From positions 1,614,501 through 1,678,500 of the forward strand of contig OY987269.1 in the NCBI GenBank assembly GCA_963920665.1: DNA of 64,000 nt. The letters are read 5' to 3'. Both the position numbers and the translations under genes were made by a program. The DNA comes from Straminergon stramineum. Its lineage: Eukaryota > Streptophyta > Bryopsida > Hypnales > Calliergonaceae. A model generated the notes under the pieces. It was not told the DNA's origin and searched no databases. It saw only the letters and a program-made list of their open reading frames with translations. This document shows, in pieces, positions 1 to 12,000 of this stretch. Each line of letters starts with the position of its first letter. The stretch's first letter is position 1.

Positions 1-84
1 GTTCTAGCTCTTGCACAAGTTCATATAGATTCACATGGATTCATATATAGTTCATATAGATTTAACTATTGAAATATCATGCAG

Positions 85-1179
85 GTATTCGACAAGTACG
101 GAGTAGGAACCATGGAATCTATTCCGGCTGGCAATCTCATCAAAGACCTCAAACTCAAGGTGCGCTGCTGTACGCCCATAGCTCTTTAATATCACCTCTC
201 TATTCTCTCTCCAAACTGGGGATAACTTTTGGATGTCACTTTTATATGAAACTCTATTGATCTATTGATGGATCTGAGAACTGCGTATAATTTCATGTGT
301 TTTGGGTGCCTAAGCTGTGTCATTAAAGAGGTATTTGTGTATTCTCATTTGCATGTTCATTGCAGGAAGGGAAGCTATCCACTGGAAATTCCTTGGACAT
401 GTCATTGCAAGACGAAGAATACATCAAGGCCAATGATGCAACCATCAAGGACATGGAGGTCAGTCAATACAAAATGGACCATGAACCCATCAGGCATATC
501 TGGTTTACATGGACTGATCTAGCTGTGACATGCAGCATTCTTTCGGTCTATAGGTGGTGTCGGAGCTTGCAAGTTCTCCTACATTATTTCGTCGGGTTTG
601 CGAGTGCGAGCTTGTGATCTGCAAAGAGAGGCATTTTTGAGACGATACTTCAAAACGCTGTTAGGGCTCTAATATTCCTAACGAAAATTGGAGCTCCGAA
701 TTGCGCCTGAAATTAGAAAGAGAGGAGTCTTGTTTGTGGTTGAAGTCGAGCACTCTAACACTGCGTATTGTTTACTTCTGAATTTGTGGTCTGTGCGATT
801 CTGAGCCCGATTCTGAGCCCAAGATCTTTTCTCTTAAGTCCTTGTTTCTGCGTAGGAGTTTCAAGTTTGGGAACAGAATCGTCTCTGTAACTGGAACCCA
901 AAGCTCGCACTCTGAGACTCCCATATGAAGTGGTTTGATTGGAATTGACTTTCTCTGAATGACTGTGTGCAGGGTGCTGCGGTGGCGTATGTGGCGAGCC
1001 TGCTGGCTGTTCCTATGATCTCCTTGAAGGCTGTGACTGATATTGTGGATGGGAACAAGCCAACGGTGGAAGAGTTTCTGGAGAACATGTCTTTGGCTGC
1101 GTCCGCTTTGTCGAGGACTGTACCTCTTGTGCTGAAATATGTGTCTGGGAAGAGCATTGCCGACCTTCATTTTTCATAG
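85..1179 (+). CDS. MTN: 5'-methylthioadenosine nucleosidase, last three coding exons (partial gene)
   Basis: Plant MTA nucleosidase hydrolyses methylthioadenosine to adenine and methylthioribose in the methionine salvage (Yang) cycle. Three phase-0 exons can be read: 85-159 (after gcag, before gtgcgc), 366-458 (after ttgcag, before gtcagt) and 973-1179 (after tgcag, ending TAG). They encode about 124 residues that follow the C-terminal half of Arabidopsis MTN1 in order: FDKYGVG, KLSTGNSLDM, the ANDATIKDMEGAAVAYV stretch that carries the ribose-contacting Met-Glu, and LKAVTDIVDG with the catalytic Asp of the family. The last exon ends SIADLHFS, close to the usual family end. The N-terminal half lies upstream of the window. 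No stop or frameshift interrupts these exons, so the gene looks functional. The long intron 459-972 is GC-ordinary and holds no other gene. Family assignment is recognition from memory, not a search. Confidence 0.9.
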
Positions 1180-1790
1180 CCATGTGCATTTCTCTCTCTG
1201 CAGAAAACAGGCACATCAGTGCTCATTTTTAAATATTTTAAATAATTTATTGCACTTGATTCACCTTACGTTGTTTTGTATCATGACTGGTTGCTCTCTC
1301 CCGTGTACGAATGTGGTACAGTATCACCCTCTAGGCAGTCATGGATTCCCGGCCATATTGTGAAATGGACTCTGGACTGAAGGGGACTGAGAATTGCATC
1401 AGACCTTGGTGCTCCAAGACCTCCTTTCCACAAATGTGGAGTGAAGTGGAAGGTTGAGTAGGTTCGGTGTGCTGCAACAGTGTTGCTAGCCAAACGTGAA
1501 TTAAGGTACACCTACATTTACTACGTAGTGACACCATGAAATAAGTAACTACATCACACGAAAGTCAAGTAGTGAGAAAAGCAGAGTATTCTCATCAAAT
1601 TCGGGTTTCGTGAGTGGCCACTCAGATTGAAAGCCGTTTATGAAAGCTGCAAAGCAAGAACCGAAATGATCAGGAACAATTCAAATGCGCTGCCGGAGAA
1701 TCGAACTCCGTAGGCCGGCGTCGAAGTGCCCATGTGTGTCAGGGTTCAATTTTAGCGTCATACTCCGTATGTTGAGTTCTCTGAATTTTT
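1180..1790. other. 3' flank of the MTA nucleosidase gene
   Basis: AT-rich sequence around 1230-1260 could hold the polyadenylation signals. Nothing coding is recognised. A T-arm-like fragment near 1683-1705 is discussed among the rejected items. Confidence 0.5.
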
Positions 1791-1902
1791 AATTTGGGAC
1801 CACTTTCAAATCTTGCGAACCTCGTGGGAGTCGCCCCAGAATTTGTAATTTGGGACCACTTTCAAATCTTGCGAACCTCGTGGAAGTCGCCCCAGAATTT
1901 GA
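1791..1902. repeat. Two-copy tandem duplication, 56-bp unit
   Basis: The unit starting aatttgggaccactttcaaa is repeated head to tail at 1791-1846 and 1847-1902. The copies differ by about two bases, so the duplication is recent. It lies in non-coding DNA. Confidence 0.9.
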
Positions 1903-3905
1903 GCTCTCGGAAACATGTAAGCTAAGAGCAGCTCCACCGCATGAACGGAGAAAGAACCGTGAAATGGTTTGAACAGAGGGACGTTGTGGGACAGTTGCCG
2001 TCCAGTCTCCGCTTCTTCTGGAGCTGCCACAGTACAATTCACGCTTCACCCCTATGGCAAACCTTATACTTTTTCAATCCATAAGTAATATTGTTGTGTT
2101 TTCTTTTCCTATGTGACCCTCACCACATCTAGTTTGAATTGATATATTTACAATTTTTTTTAATTGGTAAAACTAATCAAAACTTAGACTTTATGTTTAG
2201 TTTTGAGCAAACTTTGAGAAGCTTAAAGAGACCTTCAGCATTAAGGGCTTAAAAAATTAAATATATTTTTTTCATTGTACAATAAATTTATGAGGCTTTT
2301 GATTACTAGTAGTTGTGATGGGTTTTTTAATTCTAGCTTTAACAAATACATGTTTCTTGGCATGTTTCTCATAATGATCTCATCTTGTCATTCAAAATCA
2401 AGGAAAAAACAAATTAAGTTTGAACTTTAGTTCTAGATTTGAAGCAATGATAAAATGCAATTATAACAATAAAATTCAATAATAAAGACATTAGACAAAA
2501 CCATTAAATTTTTGGATTCATGATTTTGATATAATTTATAAATTCTAAAAGAGTATTTGGTAAAGATATGGGATAGAACAATTCATGGAAACATCACACT
2601 TGCATGCCACTATTTTTCTCAAAGCCAACGAAAGAGTATTTGATTGTGTTTGATTTTTGGTCTAGGCCAAAGTCCAAGGGGGAGGCTATTCGTTGTTAAA
2701 AGGCATTGACATTAAGAGTGAAAGTGAAAATGTAAAATTTTACTCTAAAAGCCAACCCTTGAGCTAAAATGGTCACTCTCAACATGTGATTTAAAATAAC
2801 TTGAAATTGGTTCAAATCTTGAACATCTTAGAAACTAGACAGATGTTATAAAATAGAAATCTTACCCTATATCACATATACATGAGTTGGTGCAAATTGA
2901 AGTTGTAGGTCTTCAAATATCGCAACATACACTAGTAGTAAGCCAATAATACTTTAATATACCACAATATATGCTAATATTAATATATATTACTCCGTAA
3001 TATACTAGTGGAGTATTGGATGGTTGCAAGCTACTATCCACTAGTTCCTAAACAAGCTCTTTGTACACTATTGCACACTCAATGTAAACTCTTCATGAGA
3101 AAAAAATGGGGCCTCTAGAGGTCCAGATCTTGGTGGCCTACTTCAAGCCCCCATTTTTTTTAATGTGCATACCATTATGAATGTTGGTGAGGACCATCAT
3201 ATAATACATAGTAATCATAGTTACATTACATTGAGTTCATTGGTACAAGTTCTATTAAACTAAGTAGGTTGTCCAATTCAACCAACTAGAATAAGAAGTC
3301 TTTATACTATTAAGTTAAGCAAAATAAGAGTGCATTGTCAAATTTGGAGTATTGTACATTTGTACACATTCTCTAAGCCAAAAAGTGTGACCTCCTAAAA
3401 CATATCATCATTATGAGGGTGAATTGAGATAGGGGAAAGATTCACCATTTCCTTGAGAAGTCCATGTTAATGAGTAGGAGGGGCTCTTTTAGAACACTCT
3501 TTGAGTTGAGTGTTTGAGGGTTCATGCTTTTTGAAATGCTACTTTTTCCTATATTTGAAAAACTCAATGCTCATGCATGAACATTATCTATTTCATATTT
3601 TTCACATGACTTTTTTTTCCCTTTTTTTTTTTCACTCAAAATATTGCCAAGAGGGATCATCATTACTTTGTCATTATTATCTTACTTACATGTTTGAATT
3701 TCTATGTCGACGAATTCTATGACACAATATTAATACATTATCAAGTACGTCAGGCCGAGAAAATTCAACCGGGGTCTCAGAATTCAAGGCTTGTGCTGAG
3801 AGAATGGAGTAAATTTAGGATATGCAAAGGTTTGAAATCTCTATCAGGAGGTTGGAATTGTTAAATGATGAGATTCTGGGGCTCAGAAGCACACACATAT
3901 GGATT
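1903..3905. other. AT-rich intergenic DNA with a decayed family-B repeat end
   Basis: No gene is recognised. About 2140-2251 is a truncated, diverged reverse copy of the right part of repeat family B (compare 45850-45965), ending in a changed terminus agggcttaa. The rest is AT-rich unique-looking sequence. Confidence 0.5.
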
Positions 3906-3909
3906 TGAA

Positions 3910-3937
3910 CCCCCCCACCCCCCACCCCCCACCCCCC
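3910..3937 (-). other. G-quadruplex-forming motif (on minus strand)
   Basis: Four C-runs of 7, 6, 6 and 6 bases are separated by single A residues, followed by a short CA-rich tail. On the minus strand this is four G-runs with one-base loops, the arrangement that most favours a stable parallel quadruplex. Confidence 0.8.
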
Positions 3938-3952
3938 ACACACACCCCACAC

Positions 3953-6900
3953 ACGGAATCACAGTCTGAAATTGCGAAATTTGACAATGTCTATGGAACT
4001 ACGGAACTTACGCAATGGCGAATACAAGAATGCATCCTGCAATTAGAAACCTCGCTCCGGGAAAGCGGAACAATAGTAACTTCTTCAGTCAATCACACAG
4101 GGGAAAATGAGAGCCGGTTGCCATTGACGTCTTGGACGTCCAGGAACTCGAGGTCCAGGCGGCCTCTATTGCTGTGCGAGCTTCAGTCTCCCCTCCGGCC
4201 GAACCTCCTTCCTCCAGCCCTTCCAATTCGGCTTTACAGAGCTGGAGGGCCTGGAGTCCTGGACGGAAGCCTGGAGGGGTTATTCGAAAGAAAAAACAAA
4301 GTTAATAAAGACTCAAAATCTGTGGGACGGATGTCCCCTGAAAATGGGCGACCTGGAAATGGGTGGTTCTGTACTATAGCAACCTCAAAATGGGTGGTTT
4401 GCACTGTAGTGACCTGAAAATGCGCGGCTGACATGTCGCAGAGGCAAGGGTACGGAGAGTCAATGGAGAGTACCGTATGTCGTCCGAGCTTCAATTCCAG
4501 GTCCCCTACGGTTCCCGGACCTCCAGCTCCCCTATGCGACACGGGAATGCATATGAGTCTCTTGTGATGGACACCAAATTTTTCCATAAAGAAGGAGAAT
4601 AATTACGTACTAGGGAAAGGAATATGAAAGCCATTAATTTAGCAGCATAACACGTGGAAAGAGATACCCAAGCAAGAAATTTTAGGTGTGAGGGAAACTG
4701 AGGAGGAACTTCGACGCACATGGATAAAAACTCTCTTTCCATGTCTGATTGAAGCTCAAGAATTTCGCAGAAGTCCTTACATTCGTTCTATTTTATACAA
4801 GTTGGTAGACAGTTAAACCAAAATAGCTTTGATCGATTTAAAAGCAAGCTAGCGCAGGTGCATGCACATAAGTCTCGATCAGGGACACTTCCTTCCACCT
4901 GCGAACGATCCTTGCCTTGCGCTGCACTCCATCCTGGATGCTACAGTATACGCACAAGTCTGGGTAGTAGCTCTGGATCACTGGATTCCACGATTCACAA
5001 CAGACACGAAACAGCAAGTGAGGAACCCACTGAAGGAATATCTACACACGAGTAAACAATTCTGACTGCCACCGGTAGGTGCTCAGAACTTTACAGGATA
5101 CAACGCTTCAAAAATCTAAATTGAAGACGCGGTTCAAGACTTTAAGTGAACACCAATTGACCGATCGAGGAAGCAGGTGATAAGTACAGTGTCAGGCAAC
5201 AGTGTTATTGTAGACACGCATGTTTCAGTGTTACAACAACGTGAAGAGTGCAAATTGAAATTGATCTCAAAAGCTCAAAATTTCAATGCAATTGAGAACC
5301 ACCAAGGGAAATGGAAAATTCAATAGTCTATTTTCAAGTTGTGTAATCTTGACGGGTACATTAAAAAGTGTTTCAAATTTGGAAAATTTTGACTTTTTTA
5401 GCTTGATGCTTACTACTTAGAATGACAACTTTGAGCATGTCTGTATTAGAGCCTCCTTCCTATGCACATTGAATTGCAACAACCCAAGTACCCATATTGT
5501 GTGGCCTAAACCCATCTTGATTTGAACTTAGTCTCTCACAATTTGAGTAGATTCTCTATGGGGTTTAAATCTGTATGGGATTGAAATCTAGGGATTTTGG
5601 TGGCTAATGTATCTTTAATACAAATGCAATGATTCCATGTAATGGTTGCCACTCGGCCACAACTCATATTTTTAACTACCTATGCAACCGCTTGGAGAGC
5701 TTAGTTATGGTTCGTAAATGCCCGGAATGTATTTTGTTGCCTGATACTGTACAAGTGTAGAGCACAATCTTCGTAAGCATGTAGCTGGCATGTACTGACA
5801 TTGGATCTGGCATCCTGTTATTAGAGCGAGTAACGCAATTCATCCCAATAGACGTCGACTGGTAAGTTGCTCTCTTTACTCATTCTAGCAGCCCAGAAAC
5901 ATCGACAAGAATGTACGAGCCTGGTTTCGCTTGAAAACCCTAATAAATTTCTGTCAAATGTTCATGACATCGCCGATTCTCATAGTTCCGGAGTGCTGAC
6001 CTCATGCACCGACAGAGAGTTGTCATTACGTAGTTTGAAATTTGCATGTAATAATCTCGTGCACCTGAAGTACAGTGATGAATACGAGTTGTGAACTGTT
6101 CTCCTCGTGACTGTTACATTCCTTCTCTGTTACTAACTGCAACAGGAGCACAAGCTAGCATTGCCGGGAGCACTGTCGGCACTGTCAGAGGCTTTGTCAA
6201 GATTCGGATTGTCCGTGAATTTCGTTTGGATTGGGTTCGAGGGCTGTGCTTACAATTATGGCAGCTCAACTTACGGCTGTGCGGCGGTCGAGGGCTGACA
6301 GTTCTGCATGTCTCGGGAACCTCTATTGCATTGTCACCCTCCATCTCTGGGCGGGATCCCCGAATCACTGACAAAGATTTCCTCCGTCCCGAAATAAGTG
6401 TCCTGTTTGGACATCATGTTGTTTGGACATCATGTTTTTTAAGGTTGTTTTGAGTAGATCGTCCGTAGAGTTTTTTTCTATTCTATTTTGTTGAGGTTGA
6501 AATGTTCTTGATTGATTCTGGGGTACATGTACGTGAAGCATTATCTGCTTTCGATATTGGAGATGGATCAATCCCTTTAATTACATGTTTCTGTGTTTGT
6601 TGGAAGCTATGCATGATTCTATGAAGAGATCGAAGTCGGTGCCGGCCACATAGCTACTATATGCACAAGTTCAACGGGCATCGGGTGCTTCGTAGCGTGT
6701 AGAATGTAATGACACAGTTTTCAAACTTTTTCTTTGAAACGGAAGGTGTGAAATAAAAGAATAAAGGAGTACATCTCTATCCAGTTCCCTGGGAAGGGTT
6801 CACTGATTGGAGGAAGGCGGAGAAAGTTTCCACCTCGGGGCGTAACTGACTAGCCCGCAGATCTGAAAACTAGGAAAGGTTCACTCAGGGAAGGTAGAGT

Positions 6901-8522
6901 CCAATCCCTCATGGGAATCAATGAAACGTTTCATGGACTTTCAGTCGAATTCCTTCAAGGTAAAAATTTGACCATTACCTCATGCGAATGGAGTATTTCA
7001 TAGTTAAGGATTACCTCATGGTAATGCGATAAAGAGGGACAAAATACCGTGTGGAGAAGGGGCGATAATACAATGGGAAATATCAATATACTATCACACT
7101 ACTGTACAGTTTACATATACACATAACATACACAATAAGACACGGTGTAGTAGAAGCACAGTTTATTCAGTTTGCAGAATGAAATGCAGACCATTGAGTA
7201 GGTCTTGCGCAGATGAATTTGTTCTTCTGTTCCACTGGGTGAGAGACTTGACAATTATATTTCACGGGAGTTTCACCAAAGACAATGCTTATGGGATTAA
7301 TGTTCTCAACAAAGAACCACATGGTAAAATCGTTTTTTTCTGCAAATGTATTACCATGTGGGAAAGACATAAGAATTTCTCACATAGTACTTTTGAATTT
7401 TCACTTTACACTACTGCGAAACCGGTCGCTTTTCATTCCTTGAAATAGCGACAAAACGTGAGGTGAGTGAAAAAAGTCACAAGGGACAAATCGTGGGACC
7501 AACTTAGATACTAACAATAGATCATTTTGGGTGAGAAGCGACACAGCTCCGGATCTCCTCAATGAAAAACTACGGGGTTTGCTCTAGTGTTATCACATAG
7601 TGAACTCATTTTACCGTTTCACAAATGGTGTAATGTGGGAAACGTAGTACACTTTCCCTTCTTGTGCATTGGGTAAAGCTTGCTACCTTCCCTGTGTGAG
7701 TTTGGAACTGGTCTAAAATCTCTGAAATTTGCGATCCAAACGAATGTAGCGAGGGAGGAGGAACTCTGACCGACCAGACTCCCTGGATCGGAGTTTCGAG
7801 GTTTCGAGGTGATAATTTACAGCATCGAAGGCGTCTGTTGGAAGAATCGATCGTTCCCACCCGGCCAACATGAATTTGACGGAGTCTGGTGCCGCAATGC
7901 CACTGATCGGCAAGGGCTTGTAGGTCATAAACTTAGTTTGGATTCTGATATACCCGAATATAGAGGTGCATGGCCGCTTCTAATCTAATCAACGAGTTAC
8001 ACTGCTTGAGTGATATACTGATAGGGATTTGTTCAATCCCTGTTAACGTAAACGACAAGAGAAGGATCAGATTCCAAACAGGTTTCAATTCCAAGAAACA
8101 GATAATTAGGATTTCTGAGCGTAGTTTACACGTGAATCCATGGAACTGTGTCAGAAAGGAGGAACCATTCAAACTTGAGTTGGATTGGCTCCCTGTCGAT
8201 TGCTCCACCCCGATTTCTGGAAATTGCAGGTTCGGCAGTCTACCGGGCAGTGGCCCTGTTGCAGTGAACTTCCGTAAGAACATTGTTAATTACGTAACGC
8301 TGAAGGTGTTCAGGGATGCCCCCCAGCGTCCGAGCCAAGGGAGAGGGAGCCTGTAATCAGACAGTCAGAGGCAATGGACTCAGACAAATTAAACTCAATC
8401 GCTCCCAGGTATCCCGGGATAGGACATCCCAAATTTCTCTGGGACCGTCGGGGATAGTGGGGTACTTGCGCACACTTGGTTAGCAATGTTATGTCACAAA
8501 GTGAACTCAAAAGCTAGATTTC
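3953..8522. other. Intergenic DNA, no gene recognised
   Basis: Base composition is more balanced than in the neighbouring AT-rich blocks and several open frames of 75-170 codons exist (for example 3899-4417 +, 5867-6094 +, 7970-8356 +). None shows a domain, coherent splice structure or low-complexity-free coding character that I recognise. A three-unit short tandem repeat (4350-4432) and a 16-bp direct duplication of tgtttggacatcatgt (about 6404-6435) lie here. Confidence 0.5.
4350..4432. repeat. Short tandem repeat, about 30-bp units
   Basis: Three diverged units begin at 4350, 4381 and 4411, each of the form acctgaaaatgggtggtt followed by ctgtactatagc-like sequence. A partial fourth unit precedes them at 4335. 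Confidence 0.7.
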
Positions 8523-8524
8523 TA

Positions 8525-9128
8525 CTCCCTCCGTCCCAAACTCCGAAAGTGATGTTCATGTTGGACAAAATGTTCTCGATTAAGGCTGTTCATAATTTTT
8601 TTTCAAATTTTTTTAGTTTTAAATAGAGTTTGGTGCACTCCTATCAGATGTAACTTTGAGTTCTTAAGTCCTTCCCAAAATGCAGTTTTGGAGTACTTCA
8701 AAGTGAGATTTTTGAGGCATTTTTAAGAAACATGAACACTCAATTGCCTACTTTTTAATTTTTATGGATTAGAACTAGTTCTCAATTGGTTAGTTTCTAA
8801 ACAAAAATACCAATGCTTGGGGTCTAAGACTTGAGCTATCAACCTATAGCCCAAGACCATGTGGTCATTGACTTGCAATTTTTGACCTAACCCAAGATTT
8901 GATCAAGAATGGCAGCCAACGTGACAAATAATCTCAAATGCATATGCTTTTAATTAGCATTGAGTATTCTTTGAACATTTTGAATCAACACTTTTGATTG
9001 GAGTTTCCTTCTATCACTTCAGAAATTGCCCCTAACCTTCTTCCTTCCACATTAGAACATGCACCCAAAAGATCAATTTGGAACAAAAAATGAAGGGAAA
9101 CCAAAAGATCATTTGGGGATGGAGGGAG
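8525..9128. mobile_element. Stowaway-like (Tc1/mariner type) non-autonomous element
   Basis: The 604-bp segment starts CTCCCTCCGTCCCAAA and ends with the near-perfect inverse TTTGGGGATGGAGGGAG. TA lies on both sides (8523-8524 and 9129-9130), as expected for the TA target duplication of Tc1/mariner elements. Plant Stowaway MITEs typically carry CTCCCTCCGT termini. The element has no coding sequence and is longer than the common 100-400 bp Stowaway size. Confidence 0.8.
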
Positions 9129-9130
9129 TA

Positions 9131-12000
9131 TAGTGTATTCCGCAGAAGTGTTTGGACAAGTGAGTAAATTATTGAATTTTTAAATTGATGAAGACAGTGA
9201 TTGAATGGTGATTGAATAGTTTAGTTTTCAAATGATTTATTTGATCAAATTTAGAAAGAATAATACATGGCCTACAATGAATGAAAATACCCTCAATATT
9301 CAAAATAGTCACTTGTTGGTGCTATAGATTGAATAGTCTTAGGAAGTGGTGTGTACAACTTAATATGCATAGAAGTTATGCACATCACGATCTTCTCAAT
9401 ACAAGTGCTTTGTTGAGTCTCTCTTGTACTACAAAAAATTTTAGAGATTTGGAAAGGCTATAAGGGCAATGGTTAGCTTAGGGTACCCCAAAAGGTTGTC
9501 TAAACTACAATGTCATTGTCCATTCCATTGTGTCAAATGACTTCATCTTTTAAATATATTAAAAGATGATTTCACAAAATGTGGTTTTAAAAAGAATTCA
9601 TCACAATCCAAGAATTTTAAGAATTTTTTAGTTGAAAAAGTTAGTTTCGTCTTATGTACCTAAAATCCTCAATAACAAGCATTTGGAATATCAAATAATT
9701 TTATTTTAATATCATTTTTAGATATGACAATTTAAGAAAAAATTTCATATTATAATGTTAGCAAGTGAAAGCAAAAGTGAATGAAATTGGTTTGAGAATT
9801 TTTAGAGTTTGTGTGAATATACTACAAATTTTCAAAGTTGAGGTCATAGAATTGCCTATTAATTATTGACATGAGACTATCCTTAATTGAACATCCTGGA
9901 GGTACAAGATGCTTCAACGTATTGCTATTTTTGTAGCCTTCCATTTTTTAGATTCATATATTTATATAACATTAATATGCAAGACTTTTGGGCAAGGAGC
10001 TCAAAAAAGAAGAAAAAAATACAAATCATGCAAGAATAGGTTATGTTTTATAGATGATAAATTTTGAAAAAATTGAATTCATATTCGGAATTAGGGATCT
10101 TGAAAGAGTGTAAAGATGCCACATAATACGAAATCAATGACTTTACAATTAGGGGCAAGTTTTTACATTATTTAATCCTCATTTAATGGAAAAAACTCTC
10201 TTCTTTAATATGGGTCATTACCCACATAATATATACCTTTTCCCTAAAGAGTGATGAAGTAGCTAGGGAGATATGGACATTACAAAAAGAATGGGGCCTC
10301 AAGAGGCTGCCAAATTTGAATCAATATTACAAATAGTGCAAATACAAATATAATGTGTTATTATCTTGCAATCTAACATGACACCATCACACCAAGCTAA
10401 GGAATATTGTACACATTACAAGATTATAGAATTTGAAGTTAGGCAAGAGTCTTTTTTAAGGGTTTACAAAGTTTGACTTAACTTCTAGTTAAAATTTTGA
10501 ACTAAGCATTATTTTTTTTAATTGCATATAGTTATATTATATTAGACAATTAGAGTTTTTTGCATGCTATATTATATTAGATCTAGTTGCAATTACATAC
10601 ATGTCAAATTTCAAAAGTAGGTGAAGAATTTAGAACAAGGTCTTGAACAAGGTGCATAAACTAACACAGGTACATAAGTCATATTTTTTGTTTTTTTAAG
10701 CAAATAGCTTTTTATAGCTCTTCAATGAGACATAGGGCATCCAATGAGATTCCCACTTTACAAAAGTGGTAAGTGTACACATCTTGTGTCAAAATTTAGA
10801 AACATCAATTCAAAATGGACTTCGTAGGAACCTCTCCAAACATTCAATTGTCTATAATGGGTCAATTTGTATCTAATTAAGTGCACCTAATTTTGACCTT
10901 GTCTTTAACCCAACACACTTAGATTTTTGCCACTTGAAAAAATAAGGTTGATTTTTGGATACAATTATATTGAACACTTTGAATATCCATTGTTCATCCA
11001 TTCAATGTCTAAAATACATACATGCTACAAAAATTTGAAATTCGTCTCCTTTCAATTTCCAACTAGACCCAACAAGAATGAAGACAGTCTCCTAAAACCA
11101 ATAAACATCATCAGTTCATTATAATTATTTGTAGTATTCCCCTAGTTTGGCACTTTTTTCAATCTGACTTTTGGAATGTATATCTATATTTGACCAAGTT
11201 TTAGAGCCTTAGTTCAATACCAATTTTAAACGATTCTAAAATAACACAAATGGAAAATTTCGATAAAATGGCATAATTATGAAATCCACTATTTTTTCAT
11301 TCATTTCCTTCTTTAGCCCTAAATTCTAGGACTAGTCCCGGGTAAGCAACTTCCATATTATATGGCCTTGATTATAATCACTTATAATGCATTTTAATCC
11401 AATCTTAAGGGATGTAATTTGTTTTAATGTAGAATAATCTTGTAGCCCTTTTAACAAGGAATCCAAAAATGTACTTGTGTACATGAAACAAATATTTTTG
11501 AAGACAATAATAGCATTAAAAACCTAATTATATGAGTTTTTTTAATACATGTATCATAGGCCGAGCTAGGCAACTTTGGGGGCTTTCTAATAAAAATTTA
11601 ATTTTAACTAGACCCAACTTCTTTGAATATATTTTTAGAAACTATGCATAGGTGTTTCAATTCTTCATATATATTGTGATTTTTTTTCTAAAATGTATGC
11701 AATTTAGCATTTTCTTCATTTAATTTTCTATTAATTTGGTCTTCACCTAGCTTTTTGGTCTTTTTAATTTGATATAATTTTAACAAAAGCCATCCTCTAA
11801 GCTGTTTTAATGCCGATGACCCCTGTATATAATACAAGAGTTGTGTACCCGGGGGACTAGTATAGATTTTATACCACACAGTCTAAACTGAATTGTGCCA
11901 AGTTTGTGGAATACAGCCCCATTTTAACAAAATATCAGTTGAAATTGACGATCTACCGTACCCATGATTCATTAGGTGTCAGTGCTGTAATCACCAATTC
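9131..12000. other. AT-rich intergenic DNA with a family-F remnant
   Basis: No gene is recognised. The end of repeat family F is visible at about 11881-11935 (gtgccaagtttgtggaatac, then ccattttaacaaaat). Short ORFs here are of the size expected by chance in AT-rich DNA. Confidence 0.5.

Noticed and set aside
1683..1760. tRNA-like T arm (minus strand ggagttcgattctcc, then ggcagcgc)
   Set aside because: The matching 5' acceptor half, D arm and anticodon arm could not be found. It may be a decayed fragment, but I cannot support a tRNA gene.
3899..4417. 172-codon plus-strand ORF
   Set aside because: It begins in the C-rich quadruplex tract and runs through a short tandem repeat. Proline-rich composition comes from the repeats.
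6380..6420. Stowaway-like start (cctccgtcccgaaataagtg)
   Set aside because: It resembles a Stowaway terminus, but no inverse partner or TA duplication was found nearby.
7970..8356. 128-codon plus-strand ORF with an overlapping 116-codon minus-strand ORF
   Set aside because: No domain, no splice context and no repeat family was recognised. An ORF of this length can occur by chance in a balanced-composition stretch, so it was not listed as a gene.
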